From positions 3,844,001 through 3,908,000 of the forward strand of contig NZ_CAXUQH020000001.1 of assembly GCF_964253085.1 (NCBI RefSeq): a stretch of 64,000 bases of DNA. Direction: 5' to 3'. Source of the DNA: Paenibacillus_E sp964253085 (GTDB lineage Bacteria > Bacillota > Bacilli > Paenibacillales > NBRC-103111). Below, one piece after another: positions 51,018-59,360 of the stretch. Below the pieces are notes generated by a model that saw only the letters and a list, made by a program, of their open reading frames with translations, made no database searches and was not told where the DNA came from. Position 1 is the first letter of the stretch; every line of letters begins with the position of its first letter. Both the position numbers and the translations under genes were made by a program.

Positions 51018-52618
51018 GAAATAGTTCCGTAGAGATATTCATACCCGTGTAGAGCTAGCTCTAACGCGATTCGCTTCTGCGGCTGCAGGAAATCGTCTCC
51101 GAGGATCGCAGTAATTTTGTCCAGCCGATGGTATAACGTTTGCCGAACAATGAACAACTCCTTGGCTGTTTCTTGTTTCGAGCCGGATAGCGCTAGATAC
51201 ATGTGCAATGTTTTCAATAGTTGACCATTTTTCTCACGATCATAGGCGATAATACCGCTGAGATACCCAGCAACATATGAAGTAAGTTGACCTGTTTTCT
51301 TCATGAGCAGGATCACTTTGTAGACGTGCAGTTCGTGATAGAAAGGCTTCGGGAGCACACCGATATCCTTCTGGATCTCTAGTGTTTCTAAGGCAGTTTC
51401 ATAGCTGACTTGAATTTGAAGCGGATCGCTGATTGTTCGGCCAATACCTATAAGAGTCTGAAATAGTTGCGTTTCTTGCGCTTTTTGAAAGCGTTGGATC
51501 GTTCGTAAGATTCGTTCATGACTAGTTCCAGAGGGCATTTGATCTAAGAGGATGAAGACGATCCGCTGCTCATACACCGTAGGAAGTAAATAAAAGCCCT
51601 CTCTTTCAAATAAGGAGCGGGCGATCATTTGTTTCTGAATAAGGAGTGTTTCCTGCTCTCTGGAACCATTGCTTCCTGCGGCTTTATCGAATACACAAAT
51701 GATAATTGGACCTAGTTTCATGGGAGGCTTGATGGTCATGACATATTCACGAATATCCTGCAGCGAATGCTTGCCGCCTAACCAATCGGTCACCCATAGT
51801 TCCTGTTTAAAACGGGTTTTCTCCTCGATATAGGTCGTGCGCATCATCTCTTGGGCAATAGCGGTCGCGCATCGATCCAAAGCGAGAATTTGGAACTCGC
51901 TCAGCTCTTGTTCGGCAAATAAAAGTAGGTCTGCGAACAAATGTTCTAAAGCGAGTATGGGGCGATGGGCTAGCTTGTTTTTGACATCGGATAAGTGAAA
52001 GAGTTCGCCATATATCCATTTCTCAAAAAATGCTGCGCCCTCTTCTTTCGGTAAGGAGGGTACGAACACGGCATCCGTATCGAATGGAAAAAAGGCAACT
52101 TGCACATGTGTTGTCTCATGAAGCAGCTTAAGAAGAGGCAGCAAGCCTTTGCCGGACAAAAGCAGCTGATTGAGCTTGGTGGAAAGTGATTCTAGATCGG
52201 ACACCATTTTGTGATGCTGGTGAATGAAATGTGTATGTAAATCCTGTGTGATATCAATGTATCGGACTTCCTCATGGAAAAAAATAAGCGGAAAATTCGC
52301 TTGAAGGGCAAGTGCCTTCATGCTCTCAAGCGGCTGCTTCGTATAGGTGCCTAGCTCGATACACAGTCCTGAAGCACCGCTGTCAATCAATTGCTGTAGG
52401 AACGAAAGACTCGTTTCTTCGTTGTCTTGCCAACCGATCCCCGTGCTAAGAATGAGTTCATTTCCGTTCAAAAGATGACCGACTTGCGTAACTTCCATGA
52501 TGTGAACCCAGCGAACTTTACGGGACAGTGCTTCTTCCGTAGCAATCGCTTCGGCCTTATGAAAGAGCGGACGCTGCAAAATATCATGCACGGTTAATTG
52601 CAAAAGGGTCTGTACCAA
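51014..52618 (-). CDS. PucR-family transcriptional regulator
   Basis: The 534-aa protein starts at TTG 52618. It has the PucR N-terminal sensing domain (TVHDILQRPLFHKAEAIA, then ELILSTGIGWQDNEETSLSFLQQLI), a middle GGDEF-like/CdaR segment and a C-terminal PucR HTH (LALSGSKQETAKELFIVRQTLYHRLDKI). Regulators of this type control purine, pyrimidine and amino-acid use and are activated by the relevant metabolite. It lies between the convergent catabolic operon and the divergent dehydrogenase gene, so it probably controls both. No terminator separates its end from the operon. Confidence 0.9.
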   Translation of the reverse strand: MVQTLLQLTVHDILQRPLFHKAEAIATEEALSRKVRWVHIMEVTQVGHLLNGNELILSTGIGWQDNEETSLSFLQQLIDSGASGLCIELGTYTKQPLESMKALALQANFPLIFFHEEVRYIDITQDLHTHFIHQHHKMVSDLESLSTKLNQLLLSGKGLLPLLKLLHETTHVQVAFFPFDTDAVFVPSLPKEEGAAFFEKWIYGELFHLSDVKNKLAHRPILALEHLFADLLLFAEQELSEFQILALDRCATAIAQEMMRTTYIEEKTRFKQELWVTDWLGGKHSLQDIREYVMTIKPPMKLGPIIICVFDKAAGSNGSREQETLLIQKQMIARSLFEREGFYLLPTVYEQRIVFILLDQMPSGTSHERILRTIQRFQKAQETQLFQTLIGIGRTISDPLQIQVSYETALETLEIQKDIGVLPKPFYHELHVYKVILLMKKTGQLTSYVAGYLSGIIAYDREKNGQLLKTLHMYLALSGSKQETAKELFIVRQTLYHRLDKITAILGDDFLQPQKRIALELALHGYEYLYGTIS

Positions 52619-52742
52619 GCGAAATCACCACTTTCATGTGAGGAAAGTTGACGTAATTGCGAAAAGTAAGGGAATGAACCCTATTATACAATGTGTCCAA
52701 TGACTTGTGGAGAAAATTTATTGCCCCAGGAGATGAACGGCG
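52619..52742. promoter_or_regulatory. Divergent control region for pucR-like and dehydrogenase genes
   Basis: 124 bases between divergent starts. TATTAT (52682-52687) may be a -10 for the dehydrogenase gene, with a weak -35. AGGAGATG lies before its ATG. No strong inverted repeat was identified. Confidence 0.45.
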
Positions 52743-54185
52743 ATGACGGACCTGCAAAATTTTATTAATGGCGTTTGGGTAGACGCAACAAGTGGTGAAA
52801 TGAGTGATGTCATTAATCCTGCAACAGGACAAGTGATTGCGCGTGTACCGTTATCAAGTGCTAGTGATGTAGAACAAGCTGTCTGTGCTGCCCAAAATGC
52901 GTATGAATCATGGAGTAGAACACCTGTTCCGAAACGTGCGCGCGTTTTGTTTCATTATTGGCAGCTGCTTCAAGCTCACGAGCATGAACTTGCTGAATTG
53001 ATTACGCGAGAGAACGGGAAAAGCTACAAAGAAGCACTTGGTGAAGTGCTGCGCGGTATCGAGTGTGTAGAATTTGCAGCTGGTGCACCATCCCACATGA
53101 TGGGGACTACACTCGCTAATATTTCTGCGGAGATGGATTCCGAGTTATTTCGGGTGCCCCTAGGCGTAGTCGGAGGCATTACACCCTTTAACTTCCCAAT
53201 GATGGTGCCATGTTGGATGTTCCCACTTGCGATTGCGCTTGGGAACACCTTTGTTTTGAAGCCTTCCGAACGAACACCGTTAACAGCTATGAAATTAGCC
53301 GCTTTGATGCAAGAAGCTGGACTTCCTGATGGTGTGCTGAATGTGGTGCATGGTGCCCATGATGTGGTCAATGCGCTCACGATGTTACCTTCCGTCAAAG
53401 CAGTATCCTTTGTGGGCTCGCAGCCTGTCGCTAAGTATGTGTATGAGAGAGCATCTGCGGCGGGTAAAAGAGTGCAAGCTCTCGCAGGCGCCAAAAACTA
53501 TCACATCGTCATGCCTGATGCGCATCTGGAGAAAACGATTGAGAATATCGTCATGTCGTCGTTTGGCTCTGCAGGCGAACGATGTATGGCGTGTTCAGCT
53601 GTCGTTGTTGTGGGGGATGGGGAGGAGTTTGTAAGCGGGCTGCAAGAAGCTGCTGCTCGGTTGGTGCTTGGCAGTGGGATGGAGGAGCAGGTTACGCTGA
53701 CACCGATTATTCGAGATGAGCAGCGGACGCGAATCGCGAGCTACATCGAGAAAGGGATCACGGAAGGTGCTGAGCTGCTGATCGATGGGCGAACGGTGGA
53801 GGCGTGTGAGGGCGACGGCTTTTTCCTCGGAGCCACGATTTTTGATCACGTGAAACCAGAGATGACGATTGCTAGAGAGGAGATATTCGGGCCTGTCTTG
53901 TCGTTATTCCGCGCGGCGGATTTGACTAGCGCTTTGGCGTTAGTGAATCAATCCCGCTTCGGGAACTCAGCAGTTATATACACGGAGAATGCGAAAGCTG
54001 TGCGTCAATTCCGTGAGGAGGTAGAAGCGGGGATGCTTGGCGTTAACGTAGGCGTCCCAGCGCCGATGGCCTTTTTCCCCTTCTCAGGTTGGAAGGATTC
54101 ATTCTATGGCGATTTGCATGCCAATGGGAAAGACGGCGTTGAATTTTATACGAAGAAGAAGATGATTACATCGCGGTATTTTTGA
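52743..54185 (+). CDS. mmsA: Methylmalonate/malonate-semialdehyde dehydrogenase (CoA-acylating), MmsA/IolA type
   Basis: A 480-aa aldehyde dehydrogenase. ITPFNFPMMVPCWMFPLAIALGNTFVLKPSERTP and FGSAGERCMACSAVV (catalytic Cys 280s) are MMSDH hallmarks; the PCWMFPLA motif separates it from simple ALDHs. It converts malonate semialdehyde to acetyl-CoA, or methylmalonate semialdehyde (from thymine or valine) to propionyl-CoA, releasing CO2. This supplies the final step after the aminotransferase. It is on its own promoter side of the PucR-like gene and ends in a terminator. IolA in inositol breakdown is the same family, but no iol genes are present. Confidence 0.92.
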   Translation: MTDLQNFINGVWVDATSGEMSDVINPATGQVIARVPLSSASDVEQAVCAAQNAYESWSRTPVPKRARVLFHYWQLLQAHEHELAELITRENGKSYKEALGEVLRGIECVEFAAGAPSHMMGTTLANISAEMDSELFRVPLGVVGGITPFNFPMMVPCWMFPLAIALGNTFVLKPSERTPLTAMKLAALMQEAGLPDGVLNVVHGAHDVVNALTMLPSVKAVSFVGSQPVAKYVYERASAAGKRVQALAGAKNYHIVMPDAHLEKTIENIVMSSFGSAGERCMACSAVVVVGDGEEFVSGLQEAAARLVLGSGMEEQVTLTPIIRDEQRTRIASYIEKGITEGAELLIDGRTVEACEGDGFFLGATIFDHVKPEMTIAREEIFGPVLSLFRAADLTSALALVNQSRFGNSAVIYTENAKAVRQFREEVEAGMLGVNVGVPAPMAFFPFSGWKDSFYGDLHANGKDGVEFYTKKKMITSRYF

Positions 54186-54276
54186 GTGTGGGTGACGGCT
54201 GATGTAATGAAACCATCTCTATTAAGTTCCCACGCCTGCTGTCATAAGGGATCAACTATTCAAGGCCCGATTAGCC

Positions 54277-54298
54277 ACCGCCAAAGGCGGTTTTTTTT
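54277..54298 (+). terminator. Terminator after the dehydrogenase gene
   Basis: ACCGCC and GGCGGT form a tight stem around AAA, followed by a run of eight T. Confidence 0.92.
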
Positions 54299-54386
54299 CA
54301 TTTTAGCCAAACAGTCCGTTGTCGAGAAGGAGTCAATTTAGTATGATGGAGTGTACGTCGAGAGGAATACGGAGGACTCCATTACA

Positions 54387-56150
54387 ATGAAGAAAAACCG
54401 AAAAAACAGCAACTCCATGGGACAATACCGTGAGCTGCTTGGCCGCTATTTGTTCCCTCAGAAGGGGACGCTGATCGGACTAACACTCTTATTATTCGCA
54501 TCCATCGGGCTGCAGCTGATTAATCCGCAAATTATCCGCTATTTTATTGATACGGCACAGTCGCAAGGGGCGATGCAGCCACTTTTTACTGCGGCGCTTC
54601 TGTTTATCGGATTTGCATTGGTGCAGCAACTGGTATCTGTGATTGCGACCTATTACAGTGAAAATGTCGGTTGGAAAACGACCAATAAGCTGCGCGTTGA
54701 TTTAGCCTCGCATTGCCTGTCGCTGGATATGTCCTTTCATAAGAGTCATACATCCGGTTCGCTGATCGAACGCGTGGATGGAGATGTGAATGCGCTTGCG
54801 AATTTCTTCTCCTCCATGATCATTCATTTATTTGGGAATGTGCTGCTCATGGCGGGTATTCTCGTCCTTTTATTCCGGGAAAATTGGTTGATTGGCGTGG
54901 GAATGGCTGTTTTCGTCGTATGCGCGATTTACATGATTGGGTGGATTCGTCAGTTTGCTGTGCCTGTTTGGGCAGGGTGGCGGCAGGCAAATGCTGAGTT
55001 TTATGGTTTTATCGGGGAACATTTGGAGGGGACGGAGGATATTCGCGCCAACGGTGCGGTACGCTTTGTGATGAATCGCTTCTATACTATGCTCCGAAAA
55101 ATGCTACCGTTACGCGTCAAAGCTTTCCTCGGTTTCTGTGCGATGTGGAACATGTCGATCTTCGTTTTCGCGTTAGGGAATGCGATGGCGTTCGCGATCA
55201 GCGCCTATTTATGGCATGGCAATCATATATCCTTAGGTACCGTGTATTTAATTTTCTTCTACACGGAATTACTCGCTAAGCCGATCGAGAAGATTCGGAC
55301 GCAAATGGAGGATTTGCAAAAAGCAGACGCAAGTATTTCCCGCATTCGTGAGCTATTCGCGATTAAGTCAAAGATTCAAGATGGACCTGGGGCTGGGCTT
55401 CCAGATGGACCGCTTGGGGTTGACTTCAAAGATGTCGTATTCAGTTATGATGACGATCAGCCGACGATTGATCACTTGACGATGACTTTGAAGCCTGGTG
55501 AAGTGCTTGGCTTGCTTGGGCGAACAGGGAGCGGGAAATCTACGATTGCGAGGTTATTATTGCGCTTCTATGATCCGCAAAGTGGTGTGATTGCTCTCAG
55601 TGGTACTGATATTCGCGCGTGTAAACTAGCTGAGCTACGAAAACGTGTCGCGCTAGTGACACAAAATATTGAAATCATCCAAGGGACAATTCGCGATAAT
55701 TTAACCTTTTATGATGCGTCAATTCGGGATGAACAGATTGTTGCGGTACTTCATGAACTTGGCTTAGGTGCTTGGTATGAAGCAATGCCAGATGGCTTGG
55801 ATACGGGGCTTGCATCGGGGGGAAGCAGTTTATCTGCTGGAGAGGCGCAGTTGTTGGCTTTTGCCCGCGTATTCCTGACGAATCCGGGACTAGTTATTAT
55901 GGATGAAGCATCATCGCGTCTGGATCCTTTGACTGAGCAACGTATGGAGAAAGCCGTTTCCAAATTGTTATCGGAGCGCTCCTGCATTATGATTGCCCAT
56001 CGACTTGCCACTGTACAGCGTGCAGATCACATCGTTATTCTGGATGGAGGGCGTGTGCTGGAATCAGGTCGAAGAGAAGTGTTGGCCGCCGACCCGAATT
56101 CCCGCTTCAGCCAATTGCTCGCGACAGGGTTAGAGGAGGTGTTGGCATGA
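54387..56150 (+). CDS. ABC transporter half-molecule A (membrane plus ATPase)
   Basis: A 587-aa protein. ATG 54387 is chosen because GGAGGACT sits at 54371-54378; the GTG at 54351 has none. The first 320 residues form the six-span exporter membrane domain (LTLLLFASIGLQLINPQI, then others). The ATPase has Walker A LLGRTGSGKST, LSAGEAQLLAFARVF as signature (LSAGE instead of LSGGQ), Walker B LVIMDEASSRLDP with its catalytic Glu, and H-loop IMIAHRLATV. It overlaps the next gene by ATGA. Together they make a heterodimeric exporter; the substrate is unknown. Confidence 0.93.
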   Translation: MKKNRKNSNSMGQYRELLGRYLFPQKGTLIGLTLLLFASIGLQLINPQIIRYFIDTAQSQGAMQPLFTAALLFIGFALVQQLVSVIATYYSENVGWKTTNKLRVDLASHCLSLDMSFHKSHTSGSLIERVDGDVNALANFFSSMIIHLFGNVLLMAGILVLLFRENWLIGVGMAVFVVCAIYMIGWIRQFAVPVWAGWRQANAEFYGFIGEHLEGTEDIRANGAVRFVMNRFYTMLRKMLPLRVKAFLGFCAMWNMSIFVFALGNAMAFAISAYLWHGNHISLGTVYLIFFYTELLAKPIEKIRTQMEDLQKADASISRIRELFAIKSKIQDGPGAGLPDGPLGVDFKDVVFSYDDDQPTIDHLTMTLKPGEVLGLLGRTGSGKSTIARLLLRFYDPQSGVIALSGTDIRACKLAELRKRVALVTQNIEIIQGTIRDNLTFYDASIRDEQIVAVLHELGLGAWYEAMPDGLDTGLASGGSSLSAGEAQLLAFARVFLTNPGLVIMDEASSRLDPLTEQRMEKAVSKLLSERSCIMIAHRLATVQRADHIVILDGGRVLESGRREVLAADPNSRFSQLLATGLEEVLA

Positions 56151-57997
56151 CAACGTTTCAGTATTTAAAAGGTCTTATCATGTATAAACCTTTCCGATAT
56201 TTCATTAATGCTCTCGCATGGACCATCATTTATTTGGCGCCAATTGCACCGGGTCTTATTACAAAAGCTTTTTTCGATACGTTGACGGGGAATGCTACAT
56301 TGAAGTTTGGCGTGTGGGGCTTGATCGCGCTGTTGATCGGGGCAGCTTTGGGACGAATCCTACTGATCATCATTGGATTCATTACGGATGTGAATTTTCG
56401 CTTTCGCATGGGGATGCTGCTTCGCCGCAATTTGTTAGAGCATGTTCTCAAGCAGCCAGGCGCACAAGCGATTCCTGTGTCACCAGGAGAAGCGATAAGT
56501 CACTTCCGAGATGATGTTGATCAATCCGAGGAAGCGGCGAGCTGGTCGGTAGATGTGTTTGGGATGACGTGTTTTGCTCTCGTTTCAGGATACATATTGA
56601 TTCGTATTGATGCGCAAATGACACTTCTCGTGTTTATGCCAATCGTTATCGTCATCACGGCGGCTCAACTTGCAACCGTTCGTTTGCAGAAATATCGCGC
56701 GGCAAGTCGGGAATCAACCTCGAAAGTAACGGGGGAGATTAGTGAAATGTTCGGCAATGTGCAGGCTATTCAAGTGGCAGGCGCCGAGAAGAGAGTCATG
56801 GAGCGGTTTAGCAGCTTCGGTGATCAGCGTCGCAAAGCAATGCTGAAAGATCGACTGATGAGTGAATTACTTGACTCCGTTTTCTCGAATTCGGTCAATT
56901 TGGGTACGGGACTTTTGCTTCTCTTGGCGGGGACGAAAATGAGAGCAGGGACGTTCACCGTTGGTGACCTTGCATTATTCGTTTACTATTTGACATTCGT
57001 GACGCAGTTTATTACGAATGTCGGGAAGTTTATTACGTACTTTAAGCAAATGAGTGTTTCATTAGAGCGTTTGACCTTCTTGTTGCAAGGAGCGTCGGCG
57101 AAGGTGTTGACGATGGTGAAGCCGTTGTATTTGAAGAAGGAGCGGGTAGGGAAGAGTGAATCGGCTGTTCGGAAAGAAGGGCTTGGGGTAGAAAGCATCC
57201 AAGTGATGGACTCAGACCATAAAGTGATGGACCCAGATCAAGCGAACGACAGCGTCGCTGCGCCTCCGCTGCAACGATTGGAAGTGAATGGGCTCAGCTA
57301 CACCTACCCGGATACGGGTAGAGGTATCGCTGACATTCACTTCGCCATGCAAAGAGGATCGTTCACCGTCATCACGGGAACGATCGGCTCAGGCAAAACC
57401 ACGCTGGTTCGTTCCCTTCTTGGGCTGCTGCCCAAAGAGAGCGGAACGATTGCGTGGAATGGCGTGCCCGTCGAAGATCCGGGCACTTTCTTTGCACCGC
57501 CGCAGAGCGCGTATACCGCGCAGGTACCGCGGCTATACAGCGATACGCTGCGCAATAATATTTTGCTCGGGCAAGCGGAGCAAGGTGACAGCTTGCAGCA
57601 GGCTTTGAACGCAGCGGTGCTCGAGTACGACGTCGCGCAGCTGCCTGGCGGGCTGGACACGGTCATCGGCCCGCGCGGGGTCAAGCTCTCCGGCGGCCAA
57701 GCGCAGCGGACCGCCGCAGCCCGCATGCTCGTGCGGGACGCCGAGCTGTATGTCTTCGACGACCTGTCGAGCGCGCTCGACGTCGAGACGGAGCAGAAGC
57801 TCTGGGAGCGGATGTTCGAGCGTCGCAGAGATGCGACATGCCTGGTCGTCTCGCACCGCAAAACCGCGTTGACGCGTGCCGACCACATCATCGTGATGAA
57901 AGATGGCCGCATCGAAGCGGAAGGCACATCGGAGAAGCTACTGCTACACAGCTCCACGTTCCGTGAGCTATGGTACGGTGACGACCGCAAGGCATAG
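56147..57997 (+). CDS. ABC transporter half-molecule B with degenerate Walker B
   Basis: A 616-aa partner. Six membrane spans occupy residues 1-320. An unusual 50-residue linker (KKERVGKSESAVRKEGLG, then MDSDHKVMDPDQANDS) comes before the ATPase. Walker A is TGTIGSGKTT, the signature is KLSGGQAQRTAAARML, and Walker B reads LYVFDDLSSALD, with Asp in place of the catalytic Glu. That gives one consensus and one degenerate ATP site, as in heterodimeric exporters such as TM287/288. DNA from about 57480 to 57870 is far richer in G+C than its surroundings (47 of 60 bases at 57661-57720). A terminator is not evident directly after the gene. Confidence 0.92.
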   Translation: MTTFQYLKGLIMYKPFRYFINALAWTIIYLAPIAPGLITKAFFDTLTGNATLKFGVWGLIALLIGAALGRILLIIIGFITDVNFRFRMGMLLRRNLLEHVLKQPGAQAIPVSPGEAISHFRDDVDQSEEAASWSVDVFGMTCFALVSGYILIRIDAQMTLLVFMPIVIVITAAQLATVRLQKYRAASRESTSKVTGEISEMFGNVQAIQVAGAEKRVMERFSSFGDQRRKAMLKDRLMSELLDSVFSNSVNLGTGLLLLLAGTKMRAGTFTVGDLALFVYYLTFVTQFITNVGKFITYFKQMSVSLERLTFLLQGASAKVLTMVKPLYLKKERVGKSESAVRKEGLGVESIQVMDSDHKVMDPDQANDSVAAPPLQRLEVNGLSYTYPDTGRGIADIHFAMQRGSFTVITGTIGSGKTTLVRSLLGLLPKESGTIAWNGVPVEDPGTFFAPPQSAYTAQVPRLYSDTLRNNILLGQAEQGDSLQQALNAAVLEYDVAQLPGGLDTVIGPRGVKLSGGQAQRTAAARMLVRDAELYVFDDLSSALDVETEQKLWERMFERRRDATCLVVSHRKTALTRADHIIVMKDGRIEAEGTSEKLLLHSSTFRELWYGDDRKA

Positions 57998-58130
57998 ACA
58001 TAGGCTTAGTTCTTGTGCGCTTCGCGATTACCAATAAAGGAAATTTCGATCTGTGTCACGAATAGTAAAACAAAAGCAAAGTTAGTCTGTCGCAACATCA
58101 ACATCAAAACCCTTACACAAATTAAATCAA

Positions 58131-58317
58131 TTAACTGTAAAAACTACAGCTAATCTTCACGATTTCTTACCAAAATTCAATTTAACTGGATTTTCTGTAG
58201 TTAATTTCACCAAAATTCGCTGGAAACGTTGCAATCCGTGAAATTAGCTACATATTTTCCATTTAAATTGTCCAGTTGAATGAAATCGGCGAATTTAACG
58301 ACATGTTTTCCATCTAT
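58131..58317. repeat. Cluster of four degenerate ~30-base repeats, two in each orientation
   Basis: Copies at 58131-58160 and 58181-58210 run forward (both open TTAACTG and end TTCAC, with CTAAT/TTAAT between). Copies at 58238-58267 and 58289-58317 are the reverse complement. The second and third share about 24 of 30 positions as an inverted pair flanking a 27-base centre with AACGTT. Such tracts of TTAA-, TTCAC- and TGTAG-rich non-coding repeats could be a dispersed genomic repeat of the lineage; only one cluster is visible here. Confidence 0.7.
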
Positions 58318-58403
58318 TTCCGAAAGCTCCACCGAACAGCGAGGATTGAGGTTTGAAAATGTCGCTCGAACCTATCATTTCCCTCACCCAATCATCAAGA
58401 AAT

Positions 58404-58438
58404 CCACCTGACGTGACTATCAGAAGGTGGGTTTTCGT
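58404..58438 (+). terminator. Stem-loop before amj
   Basis: CCACCT (58404-58409) pairs with AGGTGG (58425-58430), then GTTTTCG. Weak. Confidence 0.5.
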
Positions 58439-58480
58439 TCGTTTAGCACCTATCACTCAAGTAGAGGATGAACACTTCGC

Positions 58481-59275
58481 ATGATCAACACACTCATTTT
58501 GGTTTTCATTTTAACGATGATCATTCACACGGCAGAGACGCTCTCGTACTCGATTCGCTATGCGGGTGTACGGGTGAACAAACTCGCGGTAGCACTTTCG
58601 CTGGTCGGCATCGTCGTGCTCGTATCACGCACAGCGAACCTGATTCAGGCGCCGATGACGGCGCATTTTGTGGATTTTGCCAAGCATGAGCCGACGTTTG
58701 ATTTGGTGCGATATTTACGCATTTCTCTGCTGGCTTCCTCCATCGGGACGGTTATCGCGATCGCGTTATTTCCTACTTTTATCAACCTGAGCGCTAGAGT
58801 CATTGCTCGTCTCGAACTTGCAGGCTCACTGCCGAAAATGCTTACGAATGTAACCATTTCACAACTGAAGAACACGACCAAATATATCAAAAAGCCTAAA
58901 GTGAAGCTAAGTCAGTTCCGTTATCTCGGTATTTCCAAACGATTCCTATTCATCAATATTGTCGTTACAGCTTTCTACTCCGTAGGCGTTCTAGCCTCTC
59001 TATATGCGGCTCATTTATGGCCCGATCATGCGACTACAGCTTCACAAGCGTCAGGTCTAATCAACGGAATTGCTACTATTTTGCTCACAATATTCATTGA
59101 TCCGCAGCTAGGTCTCATAACTGACAAAGCATTACATGACGAATCTCAACGTAAGCAGCTAGGTAAAATCTACGCTTTACTCATGACGACTCGCTTCCTT
59201 GGAACGCTTCTAGCACAAGTTTTTCTAGTACCGTCAGCGTATTTTATTGGGTGGATGGTTCAGTTGTTTTTCTAA
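58481..59275 (+). CDS. amj: Lipid II flippase Amj (DUF2837)
   Basis: A 264-aa membrane protein with about six spans, matching B. subtilis Amj (YdaH): TMIIHTAETLSYSIRYAGVR, LAVALSLVGIVVLVSRTANLIQAPM, SLLASSIGTVIAIALFPTF and KYIKKPKVKLSQFRYLGISKR. Amj can replace MurJ in moving lipid II across the membrane for cell-wall synthesis and is induced by wall stress in Bacillus. Start ATG 58481 follows GAGGATG at a usable distance. It has its own unit, with a promoter for the next gene beyond its end. Confidence 0.92.
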   Translation: MINTLILVFILTMIIHTAETLSYSIRYAGVRVNKLAVALSLVGIVVLVSRTANLIQAPMTAHFVDFAKHEPTFDLVRYLRISLLASSIGTVIAIALFPTFINLSARVIARLELAGSLPKMLTNVTISQLKNTTKYIKKPKVKLSQFRYLGISKRFLFINIVVTAFYSVGVLASLYAAHLWPDHATTASQASGLINGIATILLTIFIDPQLGLITDKALHDESQRKQLGKIYALLMTTRFLGTLLAQVFLVPSAYFIGWMVQLFF

Positions 59276-59309
59276 AAAGTGTGAAATCCTTTCATTCAGC
59301 CGCCTCGCT

Positions 59310-59318
59310 TGGTATAAT
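59310..59318 (+). promoter_or_regulatory. Extended -10 promoter for the SPASM gene
   Basis: TGGTATAAT (59310-59318) is an extended -10 element, 42 bases before ATG 59361. Translation from an earlier in-frame start at 59247 would begin upstream of this promoter and is rejected. Confidence 0.6.
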
Positions 59319-59360
59319 AGCCTCTATCATAGTAGCGCAAACAAGAAACGGAGTCCGACC

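Larger units (their letters stand above)
57998..58480. other. 483-bp intergenic region with repeats
   Basis: No gene is supported here. The A/T-rich part from 58131 to 58317 holds four related copies of an approximately 30-base motif in both orientations (see the repeat entry), and a terminator-like stem lies at 58404-58436. The rest shows nothing recognisable. Confidence 0.7.

Noticed and set aside
57337..57990. Long antisense reading frame of 217 codons inside the second ABC gene
   Set aside because: It opposes a clear ATPase coding region and arises from the GC-rich composition; no ribosome binding site or family match.
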